A stretch of DNA of 51,498 nt from Verrucomicrobiota bacterium (lineage in GTDB: Bacteria > Verrucomicrobiota > Verrucomicrobiia > Limisphaerales > UBA8199), in assembly GCA_012517205.1 (NCBI GenBank), contig JAAYVL010000139.1:1-51498 (forward strand), written 5' to 3'. Position numbers and translations under genes: made by a program. The notes below the pieces were generated by a model. It did no database searches. It saw only the letters and a program-made list of their open reading frames with translations, and had not been told where the DNA came from. Shown here in pieces: positions 23,004 to 32,125 of this stretch (positions are counted from its first letter, which is position 1; each line of letters starts with the position of its first letter).

Positions 23004-24554
23004 ATGAACCGAAACGCGCCCGTGCTTTCGAATAACCTGGATGCGTTGTTTCTCGAGTCCAGGAAGTGCCAGGCCCGCTATGATTTTGCGGGGGCCATCG
23101 AGGTGCTGCAGCGCGCCCGCAGGCTTGAGCCGGCGAATGACAAGATTCTGGTGGACCTCGGGGCTGCCTGCGCCAAGGCGTATGATTTCGCCGCCGCGCA
23201 GCGCTGGTTCGACGAGGCTATCCGCGTTACGCTCACCCCCGTTCCCGCTCTCAACGCCATCGGCCATGCCTGGCTGGAGGTGCGCAATTACGAAGCCGCG
23301 CAAGCCTGTTTTGAACGGCTATTTAAGGAAAAGCAGGTTCCGGTTGTCGCGTTCATCCGCCTGTCCGAAATCTATATCCGGCGCCGCCGTCTGGCCGATG
23401 CCGACGAAATTACCGGGCGCGCGCTGCACCTTTACGGGCCCTTGGACGCCGTCTTATTAGCGCGCGGCAATGTGCATCGCCAACTGGGGCAGTTTGACCT
23501 GGCGGAAAAGTTATACAATGTTCTCGTGAGCCGCCCCGCGGGCGATCCCCTGGTCCGCGCCTTTGGCTATTACGAGCTGGCCAGCCTTCACGATCATAAA
23601 CGGGAATACGATAAGGCGATGTCCGCTTTGCTGGAGGGCAAGGCGCTTATGCGGCAGGGAGCCGCGCAGCCGTTGAAGATTCTGCGGGAGAAGCAGGCGC
23701 ATCTGAAAGAGATGCAACAGAGCGCCAGTGAGCAGGCGGTACAGCGCTGGCGCAAAGCGGGAACTACGGATCTGCAACCTCCGCGCAAGCTCGCCCTGCT
23801 TTGTGGTCATGCCCGCTCCGGAACCACCCTTTTGGAGTATGTGATTGATGCGCATCCGGGCGTCGTTTCGGCCGAGGAAAGCACGGTCTTTCACAACAAG
23901 GCCTACTACCCGCTTGGCCGGGCGGTCTCCCGGAACGCGACCTTCGTCTCCTCCCTGGACTGGTTTCCCGCCCGCACCATGCGCCAAATCCGCTCCGAGT
24001 ATTTCAACGGGATTGAATCCCTTTTGGGCGAGCCCATCGGCGACCGCCTTCTGCTGGATAAGAATCCAGCGAACACCTTTGATGTGCCCGCCATCGCTCG
24101 CATTTTTCCGGAGAATAAGTTTGTGGCCGCCTTGCGCGATCCCCGGGATGTTTGCCTGAGCTGTTTTATGCAGCCGGTGAACATTCTGCCTGATACCGCC
24201 GCGTGGCTGAGCCTGGAAGAAACGGTGCAACACTACGCAGCCATCATGGGTTTATGGGCCGCCTGGAAACCCTGTCTTGGGGAACTGGCCATCGAAGTTC
24301 GTTACGAAGATTTGGTGGACAACCTGGAAGCCAGCGCCCGGCGGGTGTTGGCATTTTTGGACTTGCCTTGGGATGACCGCGTTGTGCGCTTTCACGAGCA
24401 TGCCAGCAGCAAAGTGGTTCGTTCGCCTACCTTTGCCGAGGTTACCAAGCCGCTTTATCGAGCATCCGTTGGGCGCTGGAGGAACTACCAGAAGTATTTT
24501 GAGCCACATCTGCCCAAACTCGCACCTCTGCTGCGCGCATTCGGCTACGAATAA
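23004..24554 (+). CDS. TPR-sulfotransferase fusion protein
   Basis: A 516-residue protein. Residues 1 to about 250 are tetratricopeptide-like helical repeats (AGAIEVLQRARRLEP-type units). The C-terminal half is a PAPS-dependent sulfotransferase: the 5'-phosphosulfate loop GHARSGTTLLEYV, and the 3'-phosphate motif region LRDPRDVCLSCFMQ, then RYEDLVDNLE and a final VGRWRNYQKYFEP. TPR-sulfotransferase fusions are common in Verrucomicrobiota and Planctomycetota; the acceptor (sugar, protein or lipid) is unknown. The ATG at MNRNAPVL was chosen because the repeat region starts directly after it and the upstream part is non-conserved looking. It precedes the sugar-modifying genes, consistent with sulfation of a glycan. 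Confidence 0.85.
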   Translation: MNRNAPVLSNNLDALFLESRKCQARYDFAGAIEVLQRARRLEPANDKILVDLGAACAKAYDFAAAQRWFDEAIRVTLTPVPALNAIGHAWLEVRNYEAAQACFERLFKEKQVPVVAFIRLSEIYIRRRRLADADEITGRALHLYGPLDAVLLARGNVHRQLGQFDLAEKLYNVLVSRPAGDPLVRAFGYYELASLHDHKREYDKAMSALLEGKALMRQGAAQPLKILREKQAHLKEMQQSASEQAVQRWRKAGTTDLQPPRKLALLCGHARSGTTLLEYVIDAHPGVVSAEESTVFHNKAYYPLGRAVSRNATFVSSLDWFPARTMRQIRSEYFNGIESLLGEPIGDRLLLDKNPANTFDVPAIARIFPENKFVAALRDPRDVCLSCFMQPVNILPDTAAWLSLEETVQHYAAIMGLWAAWKPCLGELAIEVRYEDLVDNLEASARRVLAFLDLPWDDRVVRFHEHASSKVVRSPTFAEVTKPLYRASVGRWRNYQKYFEPHLPKLAPLLRAFGYE

Positions 24555-24844
24555 GGAAGGACGGTTTTCCATGGGCGGGTCGTTTGGGGCAGGCCGAGGA
24601 GGAGGTTGGCTTGCGTAAGGTTGCCAGTTCGCGTCGGAGGGGTGTTCTTCCTTCATCACGGGTTTCTGCGGAGCGTTTTGGAAAACATTTGGCGGTCTGG
24701 ACTCGGTCCGTCTGGTTCTTCAGTCAAAGGCAAGCGCGGTTCCAGGTTTGCGCGTGCCAGGAACAGTTCGTAATGACTGGGTTTTACGAGAACACTCCAT
24801 GCTGTGAGCTTGCAAGGGTTGCGGTGGCTGGCTAATCTAAACGC

Positions 24845-25216
24845 GTGGACGCCAGCAAACATTCTGTCCCGCAGCCCCGAAAGTTTAAGGTGGGCTTTTG
24901 CGAATGTTTCGGGTGCTCTGTTGAGGCCTTCCCAAAGGCGCTCTTAAGAAAGAGCATCCATCCTCCTTTGCGTCCCCTGGCTTGGTTGGTTCGGAGCTTG
25001 TCGCCCAACTATTTCCGCCCGGATTTGGAATATGCGGAGCGAATTGGCGAAACCAGAGACTGGGAGGCATTCTGGACGCTGGCTAATAGCATTCGCAGGG
25101 ACATGATCTTGAATCACGGTCTGTTGCGCGCGGGCCTTCATCTGCGCATTTCGGGGTATCGCTTGATCAAGGTCTATCAGGAGATCACCCGGCACCGGCG
25201 CGAGTCTTTCCTTTAA
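24845..25216 (+). CDS. Unknown 123-residue protein in the glycosyltransferase cluster
   Basis: A small, probably cytoplasmic protein starting with GTG. I do not recognise the family. The sequence is well structured, with no low complexity: GFCECFGCSVEAFPKALLRK (two Cys pairs close together), a Pro-rich turn (HPPLRPLAWLVRSL), then helices containing ERIGETRDWEAFW and HGLLRAGLHLRISGYRL. It is basic overall. It ends 5 bp before the next glycosyltransferase gene, so the two are surely co-transcribed and may work together. TTGCAA-17 bp-TAATCT lies just before the GTG and would give an almost leaderless transcript. Codon use is like that of the neighbours. Confidence 0.7.
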   Translation: MDASKHSVPQPRKFKVGFCECFGCSVEAFPKALLRKSIHPPLRPLAWLVRSLSPNYFRPDLEYAERIGETRDWEAFWTLANSIRRDMILNHGLLRAGLHLRISGYRLIKVYQEITRHRRESFL

Positions 25217-25221
25217 AATCC

Positions 25222-26778
25222 GTGAGACTCGTCATAGTTCATCATCATTTCCGGCCTGGAGGGGTGCGGCGTGTAATTGAATTGGCCACGCCGCATTTGG
25301 TGTCGCACTGGCCGGAAGCGATTCGCACGGTAGTGCTGGCCACGGGCGAGGCTCCGGAAGCTGCCTGGCTGCGCCGTTTCCGCAAAGAACTTCCAGGCGT
25401 GCGCGTTCAGGTCGTCGTGCAGCCATCCTTTGGCTACCGGTCTGAAATGAAGGAAACGGGTTCGGTTTGGAAGCGGCGCGTCGAGGAGGGCATTAGCGCT
25501 CTGGTCCGCCTCTCGATGCGTGAGGATTGCCTGGTCTGGGCGCATAATTTGGGGTTGGGGCGCAATCTGGAACTGGCGCATAAGTTAACGCAGGCATGCC
25601 ATAGCGGGGGCATTCCGCTAGTGGCGCACCATCACGATTGGTGGTTCGAAAACCGGTGGCACCATTTTACCGCAAACCGCAGTCCCGGTTTTCAAACATT
25701 GCCGGCTGTCGCGAATGCGGTGCTGCCTGCCTCCCCGTATATTTATCATGCGGCCATTAACCGCGCCGATGCCGTAGTGCTGCGGCGGCACTTCCACAAC
25801 CAGGCCGATTGGCTACCCAATCCGGTAATGCCGCCCGCGCGAGTGCCCGCCCGGCGCGTTGCCGCTGCCCGTGCCTGGCTTCAGCGTCAACTGAATGACA
25901 AGGCTCCCGTCTGGCTGCTGCCTTGCCGGTTGTTGCGCCGTAAAAACATTGGCGAGGCCTTGCTGCTCACCCGCTGGTTGCGACCCCAGGCATGGTTGGT
26001 CACGACGGGCGACTGCAGTTCGACAGAGGAAACCACTTATGCGCGGACGTTGGCTGACGCCGCGCGCAAAGGCCGCTGGCGGCTGCGGCTTGGAGTTTTG
26101 CGGGATAGAGAAACTACGAGCCCTTCAGTGCCGGAACTGTTGGCCGCCTGCGAAGCGGTAATGTTCACCTCGCTTCAGGAAGGTTTTGGTTTGCCGTATT
26201 TGGAGGCGGTGGCAGCTCGCCGCCCTCTGGTGGCGCGGGAATTGCCGAACATAGCACCGGACCTGGCAGAGTTTGGGTTTGCTTTCCCGCAATCCTATCG
26301 CGAAGTATACGTGGCCCCGGAGCTGTTTGATTGGCGAAGCGAACGGGAACGGCAGGCCCGCAGGTTTGCGCAATGGATTCGTGTGATGCCTGATGCGGCT
26401 GCTCGCCTGGCCGGCAAACCCGCCGTGCTGGCTGGCGGGAAGAAGCCGCGGCCAGTGCCATTCAGCCGACTGACGCTTGCGGCTCAACTCGAGGTATTGG
26501 CTCAACCGATTGAACGGTCGTGGGAGCGTTGCCTGCCACTTAATCCGTTTCTGGAACGGTGGCGCCAGCGGGCGGCCGCCGGGGATTTGGAAACTGCACC
26601 CTGGCCGCCTCGGGCGGAATCCTGGCTCAGCGGGCACGCCTATGCCCAACGATTTCTGTCTCTGGTTTCGCCGCGGCGCGGAGAGGTTCCGGAGCCTGGA
26701 GCTGGCCAGGCGGCGCAAGCTGAATTTTTGCGGCGGAAATTACATGCCGATTATCTTTACCCCCTTTTATGGAGCTAG
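25222..26778 (+). CDS. Glycosyltransferase, GT-B fold (family 4-like)
   Basis: A 518-residue cytoplasmic glycosyltransferase that starts with GTG. The N-terminal strand RLVIVHHHFRPGGVRRVIE is the glycine-rich opening of GT-B enzymes. LVAHHHDWWFENRW is a His-rich acceptor-side loop, and LLPCRLLRRKNIGEALLL is the start of the nucleotide-sugar domain. FTSLQEGFGLPYLEAVAARRPLV carries the E-x7-E donor motif. A C-terminal extension of about 100 residues after the donor domain is unusual. It follows the 123-residue protein by 5 bp and overlaps the HAD hydrolase gene by 10 bp. The His-rich loop is shared with the glycosyltransferase two genes downstream (VIAHHHDFAWERE), so the two probably use related acceptors. 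Confidence 0.85.
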   Translation: MRLVIVHHHFRPGGVRRVIELATPHLVSHWPEAIRTVVLATGEAPEAAWLRRFRKELPGVRVQVVVQPSFGYRSEMKETGSVWKRRVEEGISALVRLSMREDCLVWAHNLGLGRNLELAHKLTQACHSGGIPLVAHHHDWWFENRWHHFTANRSPGFQTLPAVANAVLPASPYIYHAAINRADAVVLRRHFHNQADWLPNPVMPPARVPARRVAAARAWLQRQLNDKAPVWLLPCRLLRRKNIGEALLLTRWLRPQAWLVTTGDCSSTEETTYARTLADAARKGRWRLRLGVLRDRETTSPSVPELLAACEAVMFTSLQEGFGLPYLEAVAARRPLVARELPNIAPDLAEFGFAFPQSYREVYVAPELFDWRSERERQARRFAQWIRVMPDAAARLAGKPAVLAGGKKPRPVPFSRLTLAAQLEVLAQPIERSWERCLPLNPFLERWRQRAAAGDLETAPWPPRAESWLSGHAYAQRFLSLVSPRRGEVPEPGAGQAAQAEFLRRKLHADYLYPLLWS

Positions 26779-27509
26779 CAGATGTGAATGTGCGCGCGGT
26801 TATTTTCGATGTTTATGGCACCCTTTTGGAGATCGGCCCGCCGCCGGTGGATGCCGATGCGCGTTGGCAGCAGCTATTTCAAGAGATGCTGCACGCCCCT
26901 CCTTTGTTGAGCCGCCTGGATTTCTATGTGGCCAGCAACAAACTCGTGGCCAAACGCCATGAAGCCAGCCGGGCGCGCGGCATAGCCTGGCCGGAGGTGC
27001 AGTGGCCTGCGGTGGTCGCGGAAGTACTGCCGCCCTTGCGCCGGCTGCCGCGGGCGAAACTGGACGAATTTCTCTATCGTCAAATCCAGATAGGCCACAC
27101 TCCACTCCTGAGTGATGCTACGGTAGCGGCCTTACGCAAACTCAAGGCGAGCGGCTGCCTGTTCGGCATAGCTTCGAATGCCCAGGCATACACACTGCGC
27201 GAATTGGAAGAGGCCCTGGTTCGCCATGGGCTTGGGATGGACCTGTTCGAGCGCGACCTTTGCTTCTGGTCGTTCGAGCATGGCTTTAGCAAACCAGACC
27301 CGCATGTGTTCCAGATTCTCAGCACCCGGCTGGAGGCGCGGGGCATTTCCCGGGCCGAGGCGCTTATGGTTGGCGATCGCCTCGATAACGACTGTGAGCC
27401 GGCTCGCGCCTTTGGCTGGCAGACGTGGCTATTGAAACCGAAAGGCGACAGCCGCATTCCAAGAAGCGGAAACTGGCAGGATCTGCTGCATCAGCTCGCC
27501 ATAAAATAA
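26769..27509 (+). CDS. HAD-superfamily hydrolase
   Basis: A 246-residue haloacid-dehalogenase-type hydrolase. Motif I is VIFDVYGTLLE, motif II GIASNAQ, and the motif III/IV region is SKPDPHVFQ with MVGDRLDNDCEPA. The second Asp of motif I (DxD) is replaced by Tyr, which is the usual pattern for L-2-haloacid dehalogenases but is also found in some phosphatases. An L-2-haloacid dehalogenase role makes little sense here. In context it could be the phosphatase that dephosphorylates glucosyl-3-phosphoglycerate. It overlaps the preceding glycosyltransferase, which indicates a shared operon. The substrate is unproven. Confidence 0.82.
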   Translation: MELADVNVRAVIFDVYGTLLEIGPPPVDADARWQQLFQEMLHAPPLLSRLDFYVASNKLVAKRHEASRARGIAWPEVQWPAVVAEVLPPLRRLPRAKLDEFLYRQIQIGHTPLLSDATVAALRKLKASGCLFGIASNAQAYTLRELEEALVRHGLGMDLFERDLCFWSFEHGFSKPDPHVFQILSTRLEARGISRAEALMVGDRLDNDCEPARAFGWQTWLLKPKGDSRIPRSGNWQDLLHQLAIK

Positions 27510-27621
27510 ATCAGGCCGACTTGACGGAACCGGCTATTTGCCGTCGGAAATACGGTAACTATTCCGCGCCGGAGCTTTGCGTCAGGCTTGAAGTTCCGAG
27601 TAGTGGCGGTAGCATCGACTA

Positions 27622-28911
27622 ATGTCATTCTGCATACTTACGACGGGCGCGCCTAAACGCATCGGCTTCATCTCCACACGGTTTCATGGTACGGACGGTG
27701 TCACGCTCGAAACGCGAAAATGGGCGCAGATTCTGACCGGGATGGGGCACTCCTGTTTTTGGATGGCGGGATTGCTCGATGCCCCGCCGGAGGCGAGCCA
27801 TGTTGCACCGCTGGCCTTCTTTGGCCATCCGGAGGTTGCCGAAGTGCAGAGCAGGCTTTTTGGCGTGGCGTTTCGAAGCCGGGCTGTCACCAATCAAATC
27901 CAATCCATTAAAGAACGGCTGAAGGATGAGCTTTATCGCTTCATAGAGAAGTTCCAGATTGAAATCCTTCTGCCGGAAAACATTCTGGCTATCCCGATGC
28001 ACGTGCCGCTAGGGCTGGCCATGACCGAGGTAACGGCCGAGACCACCTTGCCCGTCATCGCCCATCATCACGATTTTGCCTGGGAGCGCGAGCGCTTCAC
28101 GTTGAATGCCGTTAGCGATTATCTGCAAGCTGCCTTCCCGCCGCTATTCTACAAAATGGAGCACGTGGTGATCAACTCGATGCAGCAAAAAGAACTGGCC
28201 CGGCGGCTCGGCATTCCTTCGCAAATCATCCCGAATGTGTTGGACTTCGAAACGCCCCCTCCGGGTGTTGATGACTATAGCCGGGATCTTCGCCGTGAGA
28301 TCGGCTTGGAAGAGAGCGATTGGTTTATTCTGCAGCCCACGCGTGTGGTTCAGCGCAAAGGCATCGAGCATGCCATCGAACTGGTGCGCCGCCTTAATAA
28401 TTCGCGGGCCAAGCTCGTCATCTCGCACCCCGCAGGCGATGAAGGGAACGCTTACATGGCCATGCTCAAAGACCGTATTGCCGATGCCGGCATTGACGTG
28501 CGGTTCATTTTCGATCGGGTAGGCGAAACCCGCGGCACCACTCCGGAGGGAAAGAAGATTTACACCCTGGCCGATGTCTATCCGCACGCGGACCTGATTA
28601 CCTACCCCAGTCATTATGAAGGATTCGGCAACGCCTTTTTGGAGGCGGTTTATTTTAGCAAGCCGGTAGTCGTAAACACTTACGCCGTGTATGCGCGCGA
28701 TATTGATCCGCTGGGGTTTAAAACCATCGAGATGCCACAGTTGGTGACCCGGGAGGTGGTCGAACAAGCCCGGGCCGTCTTGGAGGACCAGGCGCTGGCG
28801 GCAGAGTGGGCGCGCACCAACTACGCTCTGGGCGTGAAATACTTCTCTTATTCTGTGGCGCGGCGCAAACTGGCTGCCCGCATTTCCAACCTGTTTGGAG
28901 AAGGAGTTTAG
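27622..28911 (+). CDS. Glycosyltransferase family 4, candidate mannosylglucosyl-(phospho)glycerate synthase
   Basis: A 429-residue GT-B enzyme. KRIGFISTRFHGTDGVTLET is the N-terminal donor/acceptor loop, PVIAHHHDFAWERERF an acceptor-side His-rich segment, and LQPTRVVQRKGIEHAIELV begins the second domain. TYPSHYEGFGNAFLEAVYF holds the E-x7-E retaining-GT4 motif. Its STRF.GTDGV start reminds me of mannosylglucosyl-3-phosphoglycerate synthases and mannosylglucosylglycerate synthases, and the location beside GpgS and a GH13_18 phosphorylase fits. That assignment is inference from memory and context. It converges on the phosphorylase gene with only 9 bp between stops. Confidence 0.82.
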   Translation: MSFCILTTGAPKRIGFISTRFHGTDGVTLETRKWAQILTGMGHSCFWMAGLLDAPPEASHVAPLAFFGHPEVAEVQSRLFGVAFRSRAVTNQIQSIKERLKDELYRFIEKFQIEILLPENILAIPMHVPLGLAMTEVTAETTLPVIAHHHDFAWERERFTLNAVSDYLQAAFPPLFYKMEHVVINSMQQKELARRLGIPSQIIPNVLDFETPPPGVDDYSRDLRREIGLEESDWFILQPTRVVQRKGIEHAIELVRRLNNSRAKLVISHPAGDEGNAYMAMLKDRIADAGIDVRFIFDRVGETRGTTPEGKKIYTLADVYPHADLITYPSHYEGFGNAFLEAVYFSKPVVVNTYAVYARDIDPLGFKTIEMPQLVTREVVEQARAVLEDQALAAEWARTNYALGVKYFSYSVARRKLAARISNLFGEGV

Positions 28912-28920
28912 CGGGCGCGA

Positions 28921-30645
28921 TTATTTGTCTTCCGCGCGCAGCCAAAGGGTCTGGTATCCCTTGAGCCGTACGTTTGCCGGCTGATAGCGGTCGCCGGAGA
29001 TCAGTTCAGTCCAGAAAGGGGCGCACTCAGCCGCTTGCACCAGGCGAGAGGCGGAAACCGTTTGGCTGGTAACGTTGTGCAAACACAGCAACCGTTGACG
29101 GCCATCGAGCGAAGCCCGATACACGGCAAACAAACGCCGATCGCCCGCCAGCACCCGCTGCGCCGCCTGGGGGTGAAATGCGCGGTGTTGGCGGCGAATA
29201 CGCAGCAGCTTGTTCAATCCGCCAAAAACGCAGGCTCGCAGGGAGCCTGCTTCGGCCAACTCGCTTTCCAATTGCGCGCGAGCCAACTTCTCGCGGTTGA
29301 TGCGCCGTTTCAAGCCGCTGGTTTCCGCGCCGGCCCGGTCGCCCCGTGAACCCAGAAGCGAGTGGAAATAAATGCCCGGCACTCCTTGCAGGCTGAGCAG
29401 AATGGCATGCGCCGTGAGAAACTTGCGGGCGGCCAATTCGGCAGGTTCACCTCGCCGCGGGTTCGACAGGGCATCGAGATAATTAATATTCAACTCGTAA
29501 GGAACCTGCGTGTGGTCCGGCAACTCCTTGAATGAAAGGAAGCCGCCGTGCGCCAGGGCGCGGCGTGCCAGTGCCTCAATTTCTGCCTTGGCGAGGATGC
29601 CTTGCGCCGGATTCAGGCCGATGCCGTCGTGCGAGGCCAGGAAGTTGAAGAACGCCACCCGGTCCGACGGCAATGTTAATGACTGCGCCCAGCGAGTCAG
29701 TTTCACCGCGTTGCCGGTGGCGAAACTATGCAGCACCAGCGGCGGCAGAGCGAAGTTATAGACCAACTGAGCTTCGTTGGCGCCGTTTCCAAAGTAAGAA
29801 ACATTTTCAGCGTGCGGCACGTTGGTTTCGGTGATGAGTCGCACATGCGGAGCCGCTTTATCCAATACCGCACGCATAAGCTGGACGATTGCGTGTGTTT
29901 GCGGCAGGTGCAGGCAAGTTGTTCCGATTTCCTTCCAGAGAAAAGCGATGGCATCCAGCCGGATGAACCGCGCCCCGCGTGCCGCGTAAAACAGCAGCAC
30001 TTCCAATACGGCCAGCAGTACGCGGGGATTCCGGTAATCCAGATCCACCTGGTCGGCGCTGAAAGTCGTCCATAACCGGCGCCGCCCGCGCGCAGTGGGA
30101 AATTCCGTAAGTAACGGCAGGGTGCGTGGGCGCACGACCTGCGACAAGTCCGGCTGTCCCTTGACCGTTATAAAGAAATCCCGGAATTGAGGATCATCGC
30201 GCTGAAAACGGCGGAACCATTCCCCTTGCGCCGAAAGGTGATTAACGACAGCGTCGAACATCAAATCAAACGACTGCCCAAGGCGCGCCACGTCATTCCA
30301 CGAGCCGAATGCCGGGTCCACCGCGAAGTAGTCTTTTACAGCAAATCCATCATCTGATGACGCGGGATAAAAAGGCAGGATATGCACGCCGCTAATCAAA
30401 CCTTGCAAATGTGATTTGCAGAAACGAGCCAGCGTCCGCAGCGGCGCCTCCCCGGGTTCTCGCAATTGGTCAGCATAGGTGATGAGCAGGATATCGTGCT
30501 CGGCGAGTGGCTTTACCGTGCGGCGGAATCTGCCGAGCGTCTGTCGCGGCCAGGATTTTAGCAGTACGGACAGTTGCCGCATGGAAGCAGCGGCGCCCTC
30601 CCGTCCATAGAGGAAATCCAGATACTGGCGGAACTGTGAAGTCAT
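28921..30645 (-). CDS. GH13_18 glycoside phosphorylase, probably glucosylglycerate phosphorylase
   Basis: A 574-residue alpha-amylase-superfamily enzyme of the sucrose phosphorylase type. The family signatures are GVHILPFYPASSDDGFAV and MFDAVVNHLSAQGEWF. The catalytic triad is visible: nucleophile D231 in RFIRLDAIAF, acid/base E273 in LITETNVPH, and D340 in FLASHDGIGL. Members of subfamily 18 include sucrose, glucosylglycerol and glucosylglycerate phosphorylases, which release glucose-1-phosphate. Since the gene directly upstream on the same strand is a glucosyl-3-phosphoglycerate synthase (84-bp gap), glucosylglycerate is the most likely substrate. It would let the cell recover glucose-1-phosphate and glycerate when the solute is no longer needed. 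Confidence 0.87.
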   Translation of the reverse strand: MTSQFRQYLDFLYGREGAAASMRQLSVLLKSWPRQTLGRFRRTVKPLAEHDILLITYADQLREPGEAPLRTLARFCKSHLQGLISGVHILPFYPASSDDGFAVKDYFAVDPAFGSWNDVARLGQSFDLMFDAVVNHLSAQGEWFRRFQRDDPQFRDFFITVKGQPDLSQVVRPRTLPLLTEFPTARGRRRLWTTFSADQVDLDYRNPRVLLAVLEVLLFYAARGARFIRLDAIAFLWKEIGTTCLHLPQTHAIVQLMRAVLDKAAPHVRLITETNVPHAENVSYFGNGANEAQLVYNFALPPLVLHSFATGNAVKLTRWAQSLTLPSDRVAFFNFLASHDGIGLNPAQGILAKAEIEALARRALAHGGFLSFKELPDHTQVPYELNINYLDALSNPRRGEPAELAARKFLTAHAILLSLQGVPGIYFHSLLGSRGDRAGAETSGLKRRINREKLARAQLESELAEAGSLRACVFGGLNKLLRIRRQHRAFHPQAAQRVLAGDRRLFAVYRASLDGRQRLLCLHNVTSQTVSASRLVQAAECAPFWTELISGDRYQPANVRLKGYQTLWLRAEDK

Positions 30646-30729
30646 GCGCTACGGCTTACCCAAAATGCCGGCAGGTGCGCGCTGGTTTGCCGCTGCCAGT
30701 TGAACGGTCGAGCATCATAATGCCGCCAT

Positions 30730-31944
30730 TCAATGCGTATTATCCAGCCGAACCGCAGCGTTCAACCCATCAAAGAACCTGGGCAGGGCGGATTGCACGC
30801 GGTTCCAGTTGGGAATCAGCGGAGTCGACAGCGGGTCCTCCAGGAAAGCCTTTTCCGCAATTTGGATGCTGCGCACGAATGTGGCCACCGCTTTTTCCTC
30901 CTCATGCCGCGGAAACGACAAGCCATTGACGGCGGCATCGGCGCCATAGAATCGAAGCGAGTCTTCGGCCTGGCGCAAGTAGGCGCTCAAAAGGGTGTCA
31001 AACAACCCCACATCCAGTTTGATGCCTTCGGCGGCCATCCGGCGGAAGAAAGATTTGGTGATATCCACCGCCATCTTGTTAAGCCCCTTGGCGGTGTCGC
31101 GCGGCGAAAGCTCCTGATGTTTGTGGTCGTAATTTTCGCATAATTCCGACTGGCAAATCGCGCGGGGCGCGGCGTTGCGAAACACCTCGGCCAGGGTGCC
31201 CACCTCCACCGCCCAATCGTAGGGAATGCGCACGCGCCGGACCAGGTCGGTATGGATTGAGAACTCACCGGCCAGCGGATAGCGGAAGGTATCCATATAG
31301 ACCAGGTAGGGATGCTGGCCGATAATGCTTTTGAGCGCCCGCAGAAGCGGCGTGACCAGCAGGCGCATCACGCGGCCATTCAACTGGTGAGTGACGCGGG
31401 CGTAATAGCCTTTGCAGAAATCAAAGCCCAGGCTGGGGTGCGCCACCGGGTAAGTTAGCCGGGCCAGCAACTCCCGGCTGTAGGTCAGGATATCGCAATC
31501 ATGCACCACGACCACGCGCGCCTGTTCGCTGGCCAGCACATAGCCGAAGCAGATCCAAATATTGCGCCCTTTGCCGCCCGGCCCGGCGCTCAACTCGGCT
31601 TCCTCAAGTTTTTGGAATAGCGCTGACAGCCGAGGCCCGTCGTTCCACAATAACATCGGGCGTTGCGGCAACTGGGCGAAGAATTTGCAGGCTCGCTGGA
31701 AATCAGCCGCGCGGGTCGCGCCATCGATGCCCACCACAATTTGCTTGAGGTAGGAAACGTTCTTGAGTTCGCGGACAATCCGCGCCAACGCGCGCGTGCC
31801 GAGTTCTTTGATGTGGCACGGCAATACCAACGTAATCGGCGATTCGGCTGCAAATCGCTCCAACTCATGCTCGAGCCGGGCAACGTCGGGGCGCCCCAGC
31901 CGATGCAGGGTGGCGATGGCGCCGGTTTGAAAAAAGTCAGGCAT
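30730..31944 (-). CDS. gpgS: Glucosyl-3-phosphoglycerate synthase (GT81)
   Basis: A 404-residue GT-A glycosyltransferase that joins glucose from a nucleotide donor to 3-phosphoglycerate, the committed step to glucosylglycerate. Family landmarks are ITLVLPCHIKELGTRAL (donor-binding strand), GKGRNIWICFGYVLA, the metal-binding DxD in VVVHDCDILTYSRELLARL, GYYARVTHQLNGRV, and QHPYLVYMDTFRYPLAGEF. WAVEVGTLAEVF and YDHKHQELS complete the usual order. Length is normal. It heads a two-gene minus-strand unit with the GH13_18 phosphorylase. Confidence in the enzyme family is good; donor preference (ADP- or UDP-glucose) is not visible. Glucosylglycerate is an osmolyte and a nitrogen-limitation solute in several bacteria. 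Confidence 0.88.
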   Translation of the reverse strand: MPDFFQTGAIATLHRLGRPDVARLEHELERFAAESPITLVLPCHIKELGTRALARIVRELKNVSYLKQIVVGIDGATRAADFQRACKFFAQLPQRPMLLWNDGPRLSALFQKLEEAELSAGPGGKGRNIWICFGYVLASEQARVVVVHDCDILTYSRELLARLTYPVAHPSLGFDFCKGYYARVTHQLNGRVMRLLVTPLLRALKSIIGQHPYLVYMDTFRYPLAGEFSIHTDLVRRVRIPYDWAVEVGTLAEVFRNAAPRAICQSELCENYDHKHQELSPRDTAKGLNKMAVDITKSFFRRMAAEGIKLDVGLFDTLLSAYLRQAEDSLRFYGADAAVNGLSFPRHEEEKAVATFVRSIQIAEKAFLEDPLSTPLIPNWNRVQSALPRFFDGLNAAVRLDNTH

Positions 31945-32125
31945 GGTTGTTTGCGTTTTGCGTCTCTGCCGCGGGCGCGCGCTGTTTGCGGCCGCATCGG
32001 CGTCGAGTCGTCTGATTATCCCGATGGCGGCCCGACCATTCGGACTTATCCTCCGACGGCACCCACCGTCGGACCCTTGCGCTCAAAGTCAACGCTTATG
32101 CGTTTGCGTTAGGAGCCTGATAACT

